DNA from: SM1-73 sp964588305
GTDB taxonomy: Bacteria; Zixibacteria; MSB-5A5; SM1-73
Direction of reading: 5' to 3'
Assembly: GCA_964588305.1 (NCBI GenBank)
Contig: CAZPOP010000001.1
Location: forward strand, 186,001 to 250,000
Length of the DNA: 64,000 nt
In this document: piece by piece, positions 42,311 through 53,356 of the stretch
Position numbering within the stretch: the first letter of the stretch is position 1
Layout of the letters: every line of letters begins with the position of its first letter
The notes under the pieces: generated by a model
What the model was told of the DNA's origin: nothing
Seen by the model: only the letters and a program-made list of their open reading frames with translations
Database searches by the model: none
Program-made: the position numbers and the translations under genes

Positions 42311-42600
42311 CTCCCACACGTGCCAACCGCATCGTGGCCATCGAAGCACCGGGCCTTTGTAGAGGTCGGATTCATCCGACCCGCCGGGCAGGAACCGTTA
42401 CGGGTGGCCCGGCCTGCTCGTCAGGCCGGGTTTATCATCGACAACTTGTGTGCTGCCTCCCCGCAAGAGCAAAATCGCCACAACTTTAGTGGTGAAACAT
42501 ATATCTCCACTGTTTATAGGAGGCCCAACTGTGGCATAAACTGTATGCTAGAACATAAACATATGATTAAGGGAGAGGGAAAAAAAATTAAAAAACAATC

Positions 42601-42640
42601 GTCAGAAACGTCAGAACCATCAGAACCGTCAGAACCTTCA
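42601..42640. repeat. 9-bp tandem repeat (GTCAGAACC)
   Basis: About 4.5 units of (G/A/T)TCAGAA(C/A)C in a row. Confidence 0.9.
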
Positions 42641-42828
42641 GTCAACGTCTTTTGTCTCCGCGCAGCACTCTGGGCGGGATGAATTCCCGCCCCCACACAG
42701 CTCGGACAGGGGCTTGTCCTGAGGGCTGTGCCTGAAGGGTTGCACCCCTGTCCGCCCAGGCAGCCGGTCATCTATGCGCCCACAGGGGCGGGGGTACAAC
42801 CCCCACCCCAGCAGAAGAATAGACCCCA

Positions 42829-42878
42829 CGTGTCATGCTGAACGAAGTGAAGCATCTCGTATTTGAGATTCTTCGTCC
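42829..42878. repeat. Dispersed 50-bp repeat, copy 2
   Basis: Second copy of 42261-42310, here continuing into a CCCGCCGAAGGCGGGG palindrome and CCTCAGAATGACA. Confidence 0.85.
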
Positions 42879-43038
42879 CCCGCCGAAGGCGGGGACCTCA
42901 GAATGACAAAGGGGCGCGGGTCGGGCACGCCGCGCGGCCCCCGGCGCCGACAGAAGAAGGGAGCCTTTGTAGCGGTCGGATTCATCCGACTCGAAATGTC
43001 AGCACAGGCGCCCGTATTAGGGGATGGGGAGTTGCAGC

Positions 43039-44196
43039 CTAAAAGAAAAACTGCAGTTGAAGGTAATACACATTCGAGGGAGTTCCGTACTCATCCTGTT
43101 CGGCTCCTGCAAAGAACTGAATTCCAAAATCCAGGAAAAGATCGGAGGTGACAGAATACGAGACGTTGGGAGCGGTGAAGAGGCTTTGGTCGTTCAAGTT
43201 GACTATGGTGTAATCCTCCACTCTCCACAGCGGAGTGACGTCATATCCCAGGCTCAAGTTGAAGTAATTCTGAGAAAGCGCTAAGATTTCGGCTGAGAGG
43301 AATCTGTCCCAATCATAGTCGTCAGGCTTGCTTTTTCCTGCTCCATTATAAAAATACTCGCCATCCAGATAAAGACCATTGGGCAGTCTATACTCGCCTC
43401 CCAGAACGAAGCTGAAAAAATCGCACTTCTCGTCATTCCAGGTGTAAGCTCCCTCCGCATAGATGCCCCCGTCTCCTACGTAGCCATAGGTGTCAAATCC
43501 TAATGCCCTATTGCGGCCGAATTTTCCGAAGAGAAGCGAGACGTCGTAGCTTTTGATGGTGGTCTTGAATCTTCCGGCCAGGCTTGAATTTTCCCAGGTA
43601 CTTCGCGGAGCATAGACTACACTTGATTTGGTGATGGTCCCCAAATGGAAATCCAGGCTCACAGCATCGGTGCCTGTCCGCTCCTGCCTTTCTATCTGGG
43701 TGGGATCATAGGGATTCAAAAGGTCGGTGGGATTGAAGAATTTCCCGGTCCCCCAGGCAAAACGCTGCCTTCCGACCGAGACGTCCGCCCAATCGCTGTA
43801 ATAGGATAGAAAGGCGCGGTAGAAGATCAGTTTCCAATAGAAATTGTCATCGTCGATTACCGTCTGATCCATATCCAGCCAGGTTCTTGAAGGAATTTTC
43901 TTGACGTATTCGAACTCTTCGGTCTTCAGATAATCTCCGACAAGGAATTGGTTGTCCAGCTCCAACCTGAAGACCAGGTTCTCTCCATATCTCACCGTTG
44001 GCTGCAGACGGAGACGGCTGACGTCCAGAAAGTATCTTTCGTCCTGGAAGGTTTCAGAGACTACGGATAGGCTCTTGAAATATCCTTTGAAATCGATGCC
44101 CCAGGAAGCATTTCCCTGTGTCCGAGCCGTCTCGCAAAAGAGAAGCATGAGAAAGAAAAGAAATGAATAATGAGAAAGGGTTTTGATTTTCAACAA
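43039..44196 (-). CDS. Outer-membrane beta-barrel (porin-like) protein
   Basis: 385 residues starting at a TTG (two in tandem) with only a weak ribosome binding site. Signal peptide (SHYSFLFFLMLLFCETARTQ, then GNA), then alternating amphipathic strands rich in Tyr, Phe and Trp (LRLQPTVRYGENLVFRLELD, LSYYSDWADVSVGRQRFAWG, LYLDGEYFYNGAG), ending in aromatic Phe (YYLQLQFFF) as barrel proteins do. GRQRFAWGTGKFFNPTDLLN is typical of the DUF1302/alginate-export-like barrels. It is last in the order LolA-like, permease, permease, ATPase, barrel, suggesting an envelope lipid or lipoprotein export system. The exact cargo is unknown. Confidence 0.8.
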   Translation of the reverse strand: MLKIKTLSHYSFLFFLMLLFCETARTQGNASWGIDFKGYFKSLSVVSETFQDERYFLDVSRLRLQPTVRYGENLVFRLELDNQFLVGDYLKTEEFEYVKKIPSRTWLDMDQTVIDDDNFYWKLIFYRAFLSYYSDWADVSVGRQRFAWGTGKFFNPTDLLNPYDPTQIERQERTGTDAVSLDFHLGTITKSSVVYAPRSTWENSSLAGRFKTTIKSYDVSLLFGKFGRNRALGFDTYGYVGDGGIYAEGAYTWNDEKCDFFSFVLGGEYRLPNGLYLDGEYFYNGAGKSKPDDYDWDRFLSAEILALSQNYFNLSLGYDVTPLWRVEDYTIVNLNDQSLFTAPNVSYSVTSDLFLDFGIQFFAGAEQDEYGTPSNVYYLQLQFFF

Positions 44197-44472
44197 ATGA
44201 CCTATGCCTTTTTGATGAAGCCATTACAGCGGGGCTGGGAGCCCCGCCTACGCGGCGGGGAGCCTCAACACGAACCTTGGTGACGGCATCTGCAAGAACA
44301 AACCATAGGAGTGCACCAGCTTGCTGGTGCGGTTTTCCTCAGAGTTTAAATAGTGACGGTATAGGAACATCTGGATTTCAAAAAATCGCCCATTTGGGCA
44401 CTCCAAAAACGCTTTTCTAAAACGCCCCTCAAAATTGATCACGTTGAGGTGGGGACAGGATCGCGCCCCGGC

Positions 44473-45168
44473 CTATGTCTCTCTTTTTCTTCTTTCGTCT
44501 CCGACAATCATTCCGTCTTTCAGTCTCACCAGCCGTTCTGCCCGCTCCATCACCATGGGATCGTGGGTGGAAAAAATGAAAGTGATTCCCTTGGTCTGGT
44601 TTAAGTTTCTCATCAAGTCGAGGAGTGACCCGGCGGTTTCGGAATCAAGGTTGGCGGTGGGCTCGTCGGCGAGAACCAGCATCGGCTCGGAAGCTATGGC
44701 CCGCGCCACGGCCACTCGCTGTTGCTGTCCGCCGCTCATGGCATTGGGTCTTCGGTCGGCATATTCCCCGATATCCAGCTCTTCGAGGAGCTTCACTGTT
44801 TTCCCACGTCTCTCCTTATCCGGCATGCCCTGCTGCATCAAGACGAACTCCACATTTTCTGCAGCAGTGAGAACCGGAATGAGATTATATGCCTGAAACA
44901 CAAATCCCAGCTTTAAGAGACGCACCTGAGCCAGTTTCCCTTTGCTCAAGGTAGCGAGATCAACGCCCTCCAGAAAGACCTTTCCCGAGGTTGGCTCGTC
45001 TAAGCCACCAATTAGGTTCAGCAGAGTGGACTTGCCCGAGCCGGAAGGCCCGGCAATGGCCAAAAACTCAGCCTTCTCCACCTGCAGATTTACTTCCTTG
45101 AGGGCACGCACCGGAACGCCTTCGTCCTGATAGGTTTTATCCAAATGTTCGGTTCTTACAATGCCCAC
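44473..45168 (-). CDS. ABC transporter ATP-binding protein (LolD/MacB type)
   Basis: 231 residues from a GTG with AGGAGG 6 bases upstream. Walker A GPSGSGKSTLL, Q-loop FVFQAYNLIPVLTA, signature MSGGQQQRVAVARA, Walker B MLVLADEPTANLDS. This clade drives FtsX-type mechanotransmitting permeases that pull lipoproteins or other substrates from the inner membrane. It is separated from the second permease gene by a 202-bp gap containing repeats. Confidence 0.93.
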   Translation of the reverse strand: MGIVRTEHLDKTYQDEGVPVRALKEVNLQVEKAEFLAIAGPSGSGKSTLLNLIGGLDEPTSGKVFLEGVDLATLSKGKLAQVRLLKLGFVFQAYNLIPVLTAAENVEFVLMQQGMPDKERRGKTVKLLEELDIGEYADRRPNAMSGGQQQRVAVARAIASEPMLVLADEPTANLDSETAGSLLDLMRNLNQTKGITFIFSTHDPMVMERAERLVRLKDGMIVGDERRKRET

Positions 45169-45251
45169 TTAATACCTCCTGAAGACTATAGCAAACGAAT
45201 TAAATGAATTGACATGATTCGTATGAATGTGTCCGTATGGAAGCATACGCA

Positions 45252-45342
45252 TCACCCTCCCCCTTGCCCCCTCCCATCGAGGGAGGGGGGATTTCTCAAG
45301 TCCCCTCTCCCCTTGCGGGAGAGGGTTAGGGAGAGGGGACAG
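45252..45342. repeat. Paired G+C palindromic repeats
   Basis: CCCCCTCCCATCGAGGGAGGGGG, arms 9 bp, then TCCCCTCTCCCCTTGCGGGA...GGGAGAGGGGA. Hairpin elements of the kind spread through many environmental genomes. They lie inside the ABC operon between permease and ATPase genes, where they could weaken read-through. Confidence 0.7.
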
Positions 45343-45370
45343 CTTCGTATCGGAAATAACTGCATTTGCA

Positions 45371-46591
45371 TCAAATATGTCTAAGGGCCTCCACCGGCCG
45401 CGATCTGGCAGCCTTGTATCCGGGATATAGAGAGGCGAAGACCCCCATGCCCAAAACCGTCACCGCTCCGATGAGAACCATGGAGAGAGTCAGACGAGGA
45501 TATATCAGATGACCGATCCCAAACGCTTCCAGGCTCTTGGAGAATATGGACAGGTCAAAACCTTTTCTGCCCGCATACAGCACCAGAAGATAGGTGAACA
45601 GGTTTCCCAACACCAATCCAGAAAAACAAAGCAGCACGGATTCTGCTACTACTAACTGAAAGATTTTGCGTGGCCTAACTCCCAGTGACATCATGATCCC
45701 GAATTCACGAATTCGCTCCATGATGGCCATAAGCAAGGTATTGACTATGCCGAATCCCATGGCGATGCAGACGACTAAGAAGAAGACATACATCATCTCG
45801 TCGAAGAATTCGATCTGGCTGACCATGATGGGCATGATCTCCTTCCAGTTTAGGACCTCATATTCCTCGGAATCCAGCTGGGCCAAAAGGCTCTTCTGAA
45901 CTGCCGCGGGATCTCTGGGAGTGTCGATCAATATGGCTACCTCGGATATGCGATTCCCCAGACTCAAAAGCTTCTGGCTGTCTTTGAGGTTCAGGTACAC
46001 CATATATTTGTCGAATTCCGGCGACGCGGTCTTGAAGATGCCCTTCACCCGATAAGCTCCTGACCCGATGTCTCCGGTCAAGTCCTGTGCCATCAGGACG
46101 ATCTTATCACCGAGATCCACTTTCAGCTTTTGGGCTAGGCCTTGCCCCATAAGAACCTGGTAGGTGCCCTCTTCATCCAGATAGCCACCCTGGATCACCG
46201 ATTCCTTGATGATGGTTACGCCCGGCTCTTTGTGGGGATCAACTCCTATGATGCTAATTCCAGACGAACTCTCACTTGAGGAGATAAGTCCTGAGGAGAC
46301 CACCCGCGGGGAGTAGGCTATCACACCTGGTTCTTCTGCCACCGCCTGGATGACTTTTCCCGGTTCCTGTATGCTGAGATTGATGACCTTTTTGTTCTCG
46401 AATCCCTTCTTGTGAATTTCCAGATGAGCCACATGGGTGCCCAGCGCATTCACCAGGGTTTGCCTCATCATCCCTTCGGTGAAGGCCAGGGAGAAAAGCA
46501 TCCCCGCCAGTCCCACGATCACCGCACAGATGATGATCCAGGAACGACGCTTGTTCCGCCAGACATTTCTCCAGACCATCTTCAAAAACAT
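45371..46591 (-). CDS. FtsX-family ABC transporter permease (LolC/E-like), second copy
   Basis: 406 residues. N-terminal transmembrane helix (RRSWIIICAVIVGLAGMLFS), a large periplasmic MacB/PCD-like domain (about 40-270) and three C-terminal helices (YVFFLVVCIAMGFGIVNTLL, VAESVLLCFSGLVLGNLFTY, SMVLIGAVTVLGMGVFASLY), ending with AARSRPVEALRHI. A paralogue of the next gene upstream; together they would form a heterodimer around the ATPase, as LolC and LolE do. Confidence 0.92.
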   Translation of the reverse strand: MFLKMVWRNVWRNKRRSWIIICAVIVGLAGMLFSLAFTEGMMRQTLVNALGTHVAHLEIHKKGFENKKVINLSIQEPGKVIQAVAEEPGVIAYSPRVVSSGLISSSESSSGISIIGVDPHKEPGVTIIKESVIQGGYLDEEGTYQVLMGQGLAQKLKVDLGDKIVLMAQDLTGDIGSGAYRVKGIFKTASPEFDKYMVYLNLKDSQKLLSLGNRISEVAILIDTPRDPAAVQKSLLAQLDSEEYEVLNWKEIMPIMVSQIEFFDEMMYVFFLVVCIAMGFGIVNTLLMAIMERIREFGIMMSLGVRPRKIFQLVVAESVLLCFSGLVLGNLFTYLLVLYAGRKGFDLSIFSKSLEAFGIGHLIYPRLTLSMVLIGAVTVLGMGVFASLYPGYKAARSRPVEALRHI

Positions 46592-46609
46592 GATTCGTCT
46601 CCCCTTACT

Positions 46610-47833
46610 TTAGATATGCCGCAGCGCCTCGACCGGCCGGAATCTGGTTGCTTTGATTGTGGGGTATATGGTCATGATCAGGCTGACCACAAAGACCGCA
46701 ATGGTCACCTCCAGAAAGGTGGAGAAGGTAGGCTTTACGAAAAGCTGGGCGGTGAATCCGAACTCTTCCATGACCTCTGACAGTTTTTCGGTTAGACCGA
46801 TGGGATGATATGAAAAATACCAGTTAAGGCCAAAACCAATCATGTTCCCAAAAACCACCCCTATCAGGGAAAGCAGCGTGGATTCGATGAAAACCAGGCT
46901 CACTATCTTTCTGGGCTTCATACCCAGAGCCAGCATTACCCCGAATTCTTTGACCCTCTCGAATACGCTCATCAGAACAGTGTTCAAGATGCCAAAGGCT
47001 ACCACGATTATCAAGAGCATCAGGAAAAGCTGTCCGGATGCATTATCAAAGGCTATCAGCTGCACCAGCTCAGGCATCAACTCGTCCCAAGGCATGACCT
47101 CGTATGTATCCAAGTCCAACTCGGCTCTTAGATTCTGAGTTACTTCTTCCAGATTGGAGATGTCATCGAGAAAAACAAGCACCTGGGAGATGCGATCGCC
47201 TAACCAGAACAATTCCTGAGCGGCCATGAGGTTGAGGAATACCACGCTGCGATCCAGACCTGGGTCTCCGGTGCGGAAAATCCCTTCCACGATGTAGACT
47301 CCAGCCCCCAATGAACCGTCGAATCCCTGCACCAAGAGGGTAATCTCATCTCCTAGCCCCACGTTCAGGTTTTTGGCCAAGGTTTCCCCTATTATCGTTC
47401 CTTGCGAAGTGGCCTCAGACAGGAATGCTCCCTTCTTCATCTTCTCCTTGAGAGTGGTGGCCTCTGCCTGAGGATCCACGCCGATGATGAGGACGCCGTT
47501 GGTATTCTCCTCCGCACTGGCCAAGCCGTCCGCTTCCACCCTTTGGGCAAAAGACGTGACGTGAGGCTGCCGGGACAAGATTTCGGACAACTGTTGATCG
47601 GGTTTAAGAGTATACTTCAGTGTTTTATTTTCCCAGAAGCCGCTCTTATGAATTTGCAGATAGCCGGTGTTGATCCTTATCACGTTGTTGATCATCTGCT
47701 CGTAGGTGCCCATCTGGAGACCTCTCATGAAGACGGAGATGGCTACAGCAAAAGCTATTGCGGCCACGGTCAAGATTGTTCTTCGGCGGTTGCGCCATAC
47801 GTTGCGCCATGCCATCTTAAGAAAGATTCTCAT
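46610..47833 (-). CDS. FtsX-family ABC transporter permease (LolC/E-like), first copy
   Basis: 407 residues, same plan: MAWRNVWRNRRRTILTVAAI opening, periplasmic domain, helices LMLLIIVVAFGILNTVLMSV, VFIESTLLSLIGVVFGNMIG and VTIAVFVVSLIMTIYPTIKA, end TRFRPVEALRHI. The ends of both permeases are nearly the same, marking a duplication. 18 bp separates this stop from the next start, so the pair is co-transcribed. Confidence 0.92.
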   Translation of the reverse strand: MRIFLKMAWRNVWRNRRRTILTVAAIAFAVAISVFMRGLQMGTYEQMINNVIRINTGYLQIHKSGFWENKTLKYTLKPDQQLSEILSRQPHVTSFAQRVEADGLASAEENTNGVLIIGVDPQAEATTLKEKMKKGAFLSEATSQGTIIGETLAKNLNVGLGDEITLLVQGFDGSLGAGVYIVEGIFRTGDPGLDRSVVFLNLMAAQELFWLGDRISQVLVFLDDISNLEEVTQNLRAELDLDTYEVMPWDELMPELVQLIAFDNASGQLFLMLLIIVVAFGILNTVLMSVFERVKEFGVMLALGMKPRKIVSLVFIESTLLSLIGVVFGNMIGFGLNWYFSYHPIGLTEKLSEVMEEFGFTAQLFVKPTFSTFLEVTIAVFVVSLIMTIYPTIKATRFRPVEALRHI

Positions 47834-47860
47834 CTCCCCAATGTCCCTTTTGACAAAAGA

Positions 47861-48616
47861 CTATCCGATTCGGCTCAAGTTTCGCTTGGTGAAAATCGAA
47901 GGTTTTATCTCTATGTTGAACTGAGCTTCCTGTATTTTTATTATGGTTTTATGGTCTTTTTTCTTGAGGTTTGTCATCTCCCAGTAAGTGGGAATGAGCC
48001 GATCTCCCATTTTCTTCACGTCCCTGAAGATCATGATCTTTATTACTTCCTTTTTCTCGTTATAGAATTCCTCCCGCGTGGGGATTAAGTCTTTTGCTCT
48101 GACCCATAGTTTCAGCTTCCCATAAATCACCGGAGCCTCTGGTTTGGGTACGAGCTCTAAGACATAGTTCTCTTCCTGCTCTATGGTGTCCCGACCTACC
48201 AGATACGGGACGTAATCTTCAATCATGCTCGACTCCTTCACCATGTCATCATAGGAAAAGTCCGAACCCATGAAGCTTTCCATCATCATCACCGGCGGGA
48301 TTTTTATCACCTTCTCCACCTTGGGAATGTACATCCAGAGGTTGTACTCCAATTTCAGAAATCTGGTGTCTTTGTCCTTGGCCGGGGAAAGGATCTTTAC
48401 GAAAGCCTTGTCCGTGCCGACAGACCACGATTTCATGGTATTCTCCCGGGTCCAGTCTGGCGTGGTTACCATCATCTGCATGGTCATGACGTTGCTTTTG
48501 CCCCTCAGAAGTTCGTCAACCTTTTTCACCATCTCCTCAGGAGTGATGGGCAAAGCATGGTTTATCGGATGCGCAGAAAAGAGCAACGGAATCAGCAGGA
48601 TGATCTTTTTCACCAC
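47861..48616 (-). CDS. LolA-like outer-membrane lipoprotein-sorting protein
   Basis: 251 residues from a GTG after GGGAGAG. Signal peptide (MVKKIILLIPLLFSAHPINH, then ALP), then a LolA/LppX-type beta-sheet fold: MQMMVTTPDWTREN, FVKILSPAKDKDTRFLKLEY, NLWMYIPKVEKVIKIPP, LVPKPEAPVIYGKLKLWVRA. These periplasmic proteins carry lipid-like cargo. The COG2834 type is often, as here, the first gene of an operon with two FtsX permeases and an ATPase, forming a Lol-like transenvelope route. Confidence 0.9.
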   Translation of the reverse strand: MVKKIILLIPLLFSAHPINHALPITPEEMVKKVDELLRGKSNVMTMQMMVTTPDWTRENTMKSWSVGTDKAFVKILSPAKDKDTRFLKLEYNLWMYIPKVEKVIKIPPVMMMESFMGSDFSYDDMVKESSMIEDYVPYLVGRDTIEQEENYVLELVPKPEAPVIYGKLKLWVRAKDLIPTREEFYNEKKEVIKIMIFRDVKKMGDRLIPTYWEMTNLKKKDHKTIIKIQEAQFNIEIKPSIFTKRNLSRIG

Positions 48617-48677
48617 TTGAACTCTCCCGACTCAACTTGAACAACTTGTTGTTCTACAGCAACCTCTTTGAACACAG

Positions 48678-48705
48678 AATATATAGCGCGAGTCTTCTTA
48701 GTCAA
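48678..48705 (-). promoter_or_regulatory. Promoter of the Lol-like operon
   Basis: Minus strand TTGACT, 16 bases, TATATT, 61 bases before the GTG at 48616. Both boxes are 5/6 matches. Confidence 0.55.
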
Positions 48706-48851
48706 GCGAAACCAGTCAAGTCCAGCGAATTAACAAGTGGGGCAGCCGGAACCTGATAGCCCTTGACAATCACAAGAAAATGCATTGATTTAGTACGGCA
48801 GCTACCCAATTAAGCATCTATGAGGCCACTCCGGTAAACTGTGAGGCAGCC

Positions 48852-51100
48852 ATGTTGGGCAAGACGATATCGCACTATAATATCTTAGAAAAGCTCGGTG
48901 AGGGTGGGATGGGTGTAGTATACAAAGCCCAGGACACTAAGCTCAAACGTACCGTCGCATTGAAGTTTCTAACATCCAAAACCCTGGGCAGCAAGGAAGA
49001 AAAGTCCCGATTTGTCAATGAAGCCCAGGCCGCTGCTGCATTGGATCATCCCAACATCTGTACTGTCCACGAAATTGACGAGGCAAATGGTCAAACCTTC
49101 ATTGCAATGGCCTACATCGAAGGACTAAGTCTGAAAGCCAAGATCGAATCGGGACCGCTGAAATTAGACGAAGCGCTGGAGCTCGCTACGCAGGTTGCTG
49201 AAGGTCTGCAGGAGGCACACGACAAGGGGATTGTTCATCGAGACATCAAAAACGCCAATATTATGATCACCTCGAGAGGTCAGGCTAAGATCATGGATTT
49301 CGGCTTGGCCAAGATAGCGAAAGGCAGGTTGGCTGCCAGAGAAGAAATGAAGTCTGGCATAGTGGCTTATATGTCACCCGAACAGGCGAGCGGGGAGACG
49401 ATAGATCTACGAACGGATGTCTGGTCTCTGGGTGTGGTGTTATATGAGATGGTGGCTGGGCAACTACCCTTCAAAGGGAATTACAACGAAGCGGTGATAT
49501 ATTCCATCTTGAATGAAGAACCAGAGCCGGTGACCGGTTTGCGAACCGGCGTGCCGAGGGATTTGGAACGGATCTTGAACAAAGCTCTGGCAAAAAGCCC
49601 GGATGAGCGTTATCAACAGATAAATGATATGCTGGTAGATCTGAGATCGGTAAGAAAGCAGCTGAAAGCCGGCGTTTTTACAGAAGAGACTGCCAGGGCA
49701 AAGCCTCAACCTTCCATAGCCGTGCTCCCCTTTGCCAATCTGAGTCCTGACAAAGAGCAGGATTACTTCTGTGACGGAATGGCGGAGGAGATCATCAACG
49801 CCCTAACGCAGGTGGAAGGTTTGCGCGTGGTTGCCCGAACCTCTGCGTTTTCATTCAGAGGCAAAAAGATTGACATTCGTGAGATCGGCAGGAAACTGAA
49901 CGTGGATAAACTGCTGGAGGGAAGCGTGCGGAAAGCAGGCAACCAAGTACGCATAACGGCTCAGCTTGTCAACGTCAGCGACGGATACCATCTTTGGTCC
50001 GAGAAATACGATCGCAACATAGGTGAGCTATGCTGTCCGGAGGACATCTTTGTCATTCAGGACGAGATATCTATGGCAATGGTAGAAGAGCTGAAGGGCA
50101 AGCTTTTGAAAAAAGAGAAGGCGGCGATCGTGAAGCGTCATACCGAGAATATGGAAGCGTACAACTTATATTTGAAGGGACGCCACTTTTGGAACAAGAG
50201 AACAGAGGAAAGCCTGAGGAAGAGTATCGAGTGCTTTAAGGAGGCGATCAAAAAAGATCCGGGTTACGCATTAGCTTACGCCGGGTTGGCTGATTCATAC
50301 ACCACGCTCAGGGATTACACCTCTGTTTCGCCACAGGAAGTTTATCCGAAAGCAAAGGAGGCGGTGCGGAAGGCACTTGAGATCGACGATACGCTTGCCG
50401 AAGCCCACACCTCTCTGGCACAACTCAGATTTCGGGAATGGGACTTCGTGTCTGCGGAGAAAGAATTCCACCGAGCTATCCAGTTGAACCCTGGCTATGC
50501 CACGGCTCACCACTGGTACGCGCTGCATTTGATGTACCTAGCTCGATTTGACCAAGCTTTAGCAGAGATGAAAAAGGCTCAGGAATTGGACCCTCTTTCT
50601 CTTGTGATAACCAGAAATCTTGCACTCGTGCTCTATTTTGCGCGCGACTACGAGCAAGCATCAGAAGAGTTGAAGAAGACACTGGAGATGGACCCGAGCT
50701 TCAGCATGACACATACGTGGCTTGCGTGCGTATACCTGCAGAAGGGGATGCATAAGGAAGCTTTCCGGGAGGTACAAAAGGAATCCGACATTCACAGACA
50801 CCTGGATCCGCAGGTGGAGGCATCCAAGGGAAGGGTTTACGCCAGAATGGGAAAAGAGGGTGAGGCGCGCAAAATCCTGGATGACTTGCTGAAGCGAGCC
50901 AAGGATACCTATGTTCCCCCGATCTTGCTGGCAGATCTTCATTTTGCGCTTGGCGAGAAGGATCAGGGTTTCCAATGGCTGAAAAAGGGATATGAAGAGC
51001 GCGACAGCACACTGCCTGAGATAAAAGTGGAACCGGGATTTGACTGCGTGCGTTCTGACCCAAGGTTTGCGGCACTGCTGAAGAAAATGGGACTGGAAAA

Positions 51101-51104
<4 letters not shown>
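48852..51104 (+). CDS. Ser/Thr protein kinase with FlgO/TolB-like and TPR domains (kinase 1)
   Basis: 750 residues; GAGG lies 7 bases before the ATG. The kinase domain (about 8-265) has the glycine loop LGEGGMGVVYKAQD, Lys38 (VALKFL), catalytic HRDIKNANIM (Asp131), DFGLAK (149-151) and MSPEQASGE. Residues about 277-410 (PSIAVLPFANLSPDKEQDYF, CDGMAEEIINALTQVEGLRV) form the 'TolB-like' domain often fused to kinases and cyclases. From 430 on are about 8 TPR repeats (AYNLYLKGRHFWNKRT...). No membrane helix is visible, so it is probably cytoplasmic. First of three overlapping kinases; the targets are unknown. Confidence 0.93.

Positions 51105-53352
<2,248 letters not shown>

Positions 53353-53356
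<4 letters not shown>

Larger units (their letters stand above)
42096..43038. other. Gene-free repeat-rich region
   Basis: Nearly 950 bp with no supportable gene; the open frames are short, overlapping and low quality. It holds two copies of a 50-bp dispersed repeat, a 9-bp tandem repeat and several G+C palindromes (for example around CCCGCCTTCGGCGGG at 42881-42893). It looks like an accumulation site for repeats between two transcription units. Confidence 0.65.

Noticed and set aside
42055..43284. Several short frames in the repeat-rich region
   Set aside because: They run through palindromes and tandem repeats and give low-complexity products.
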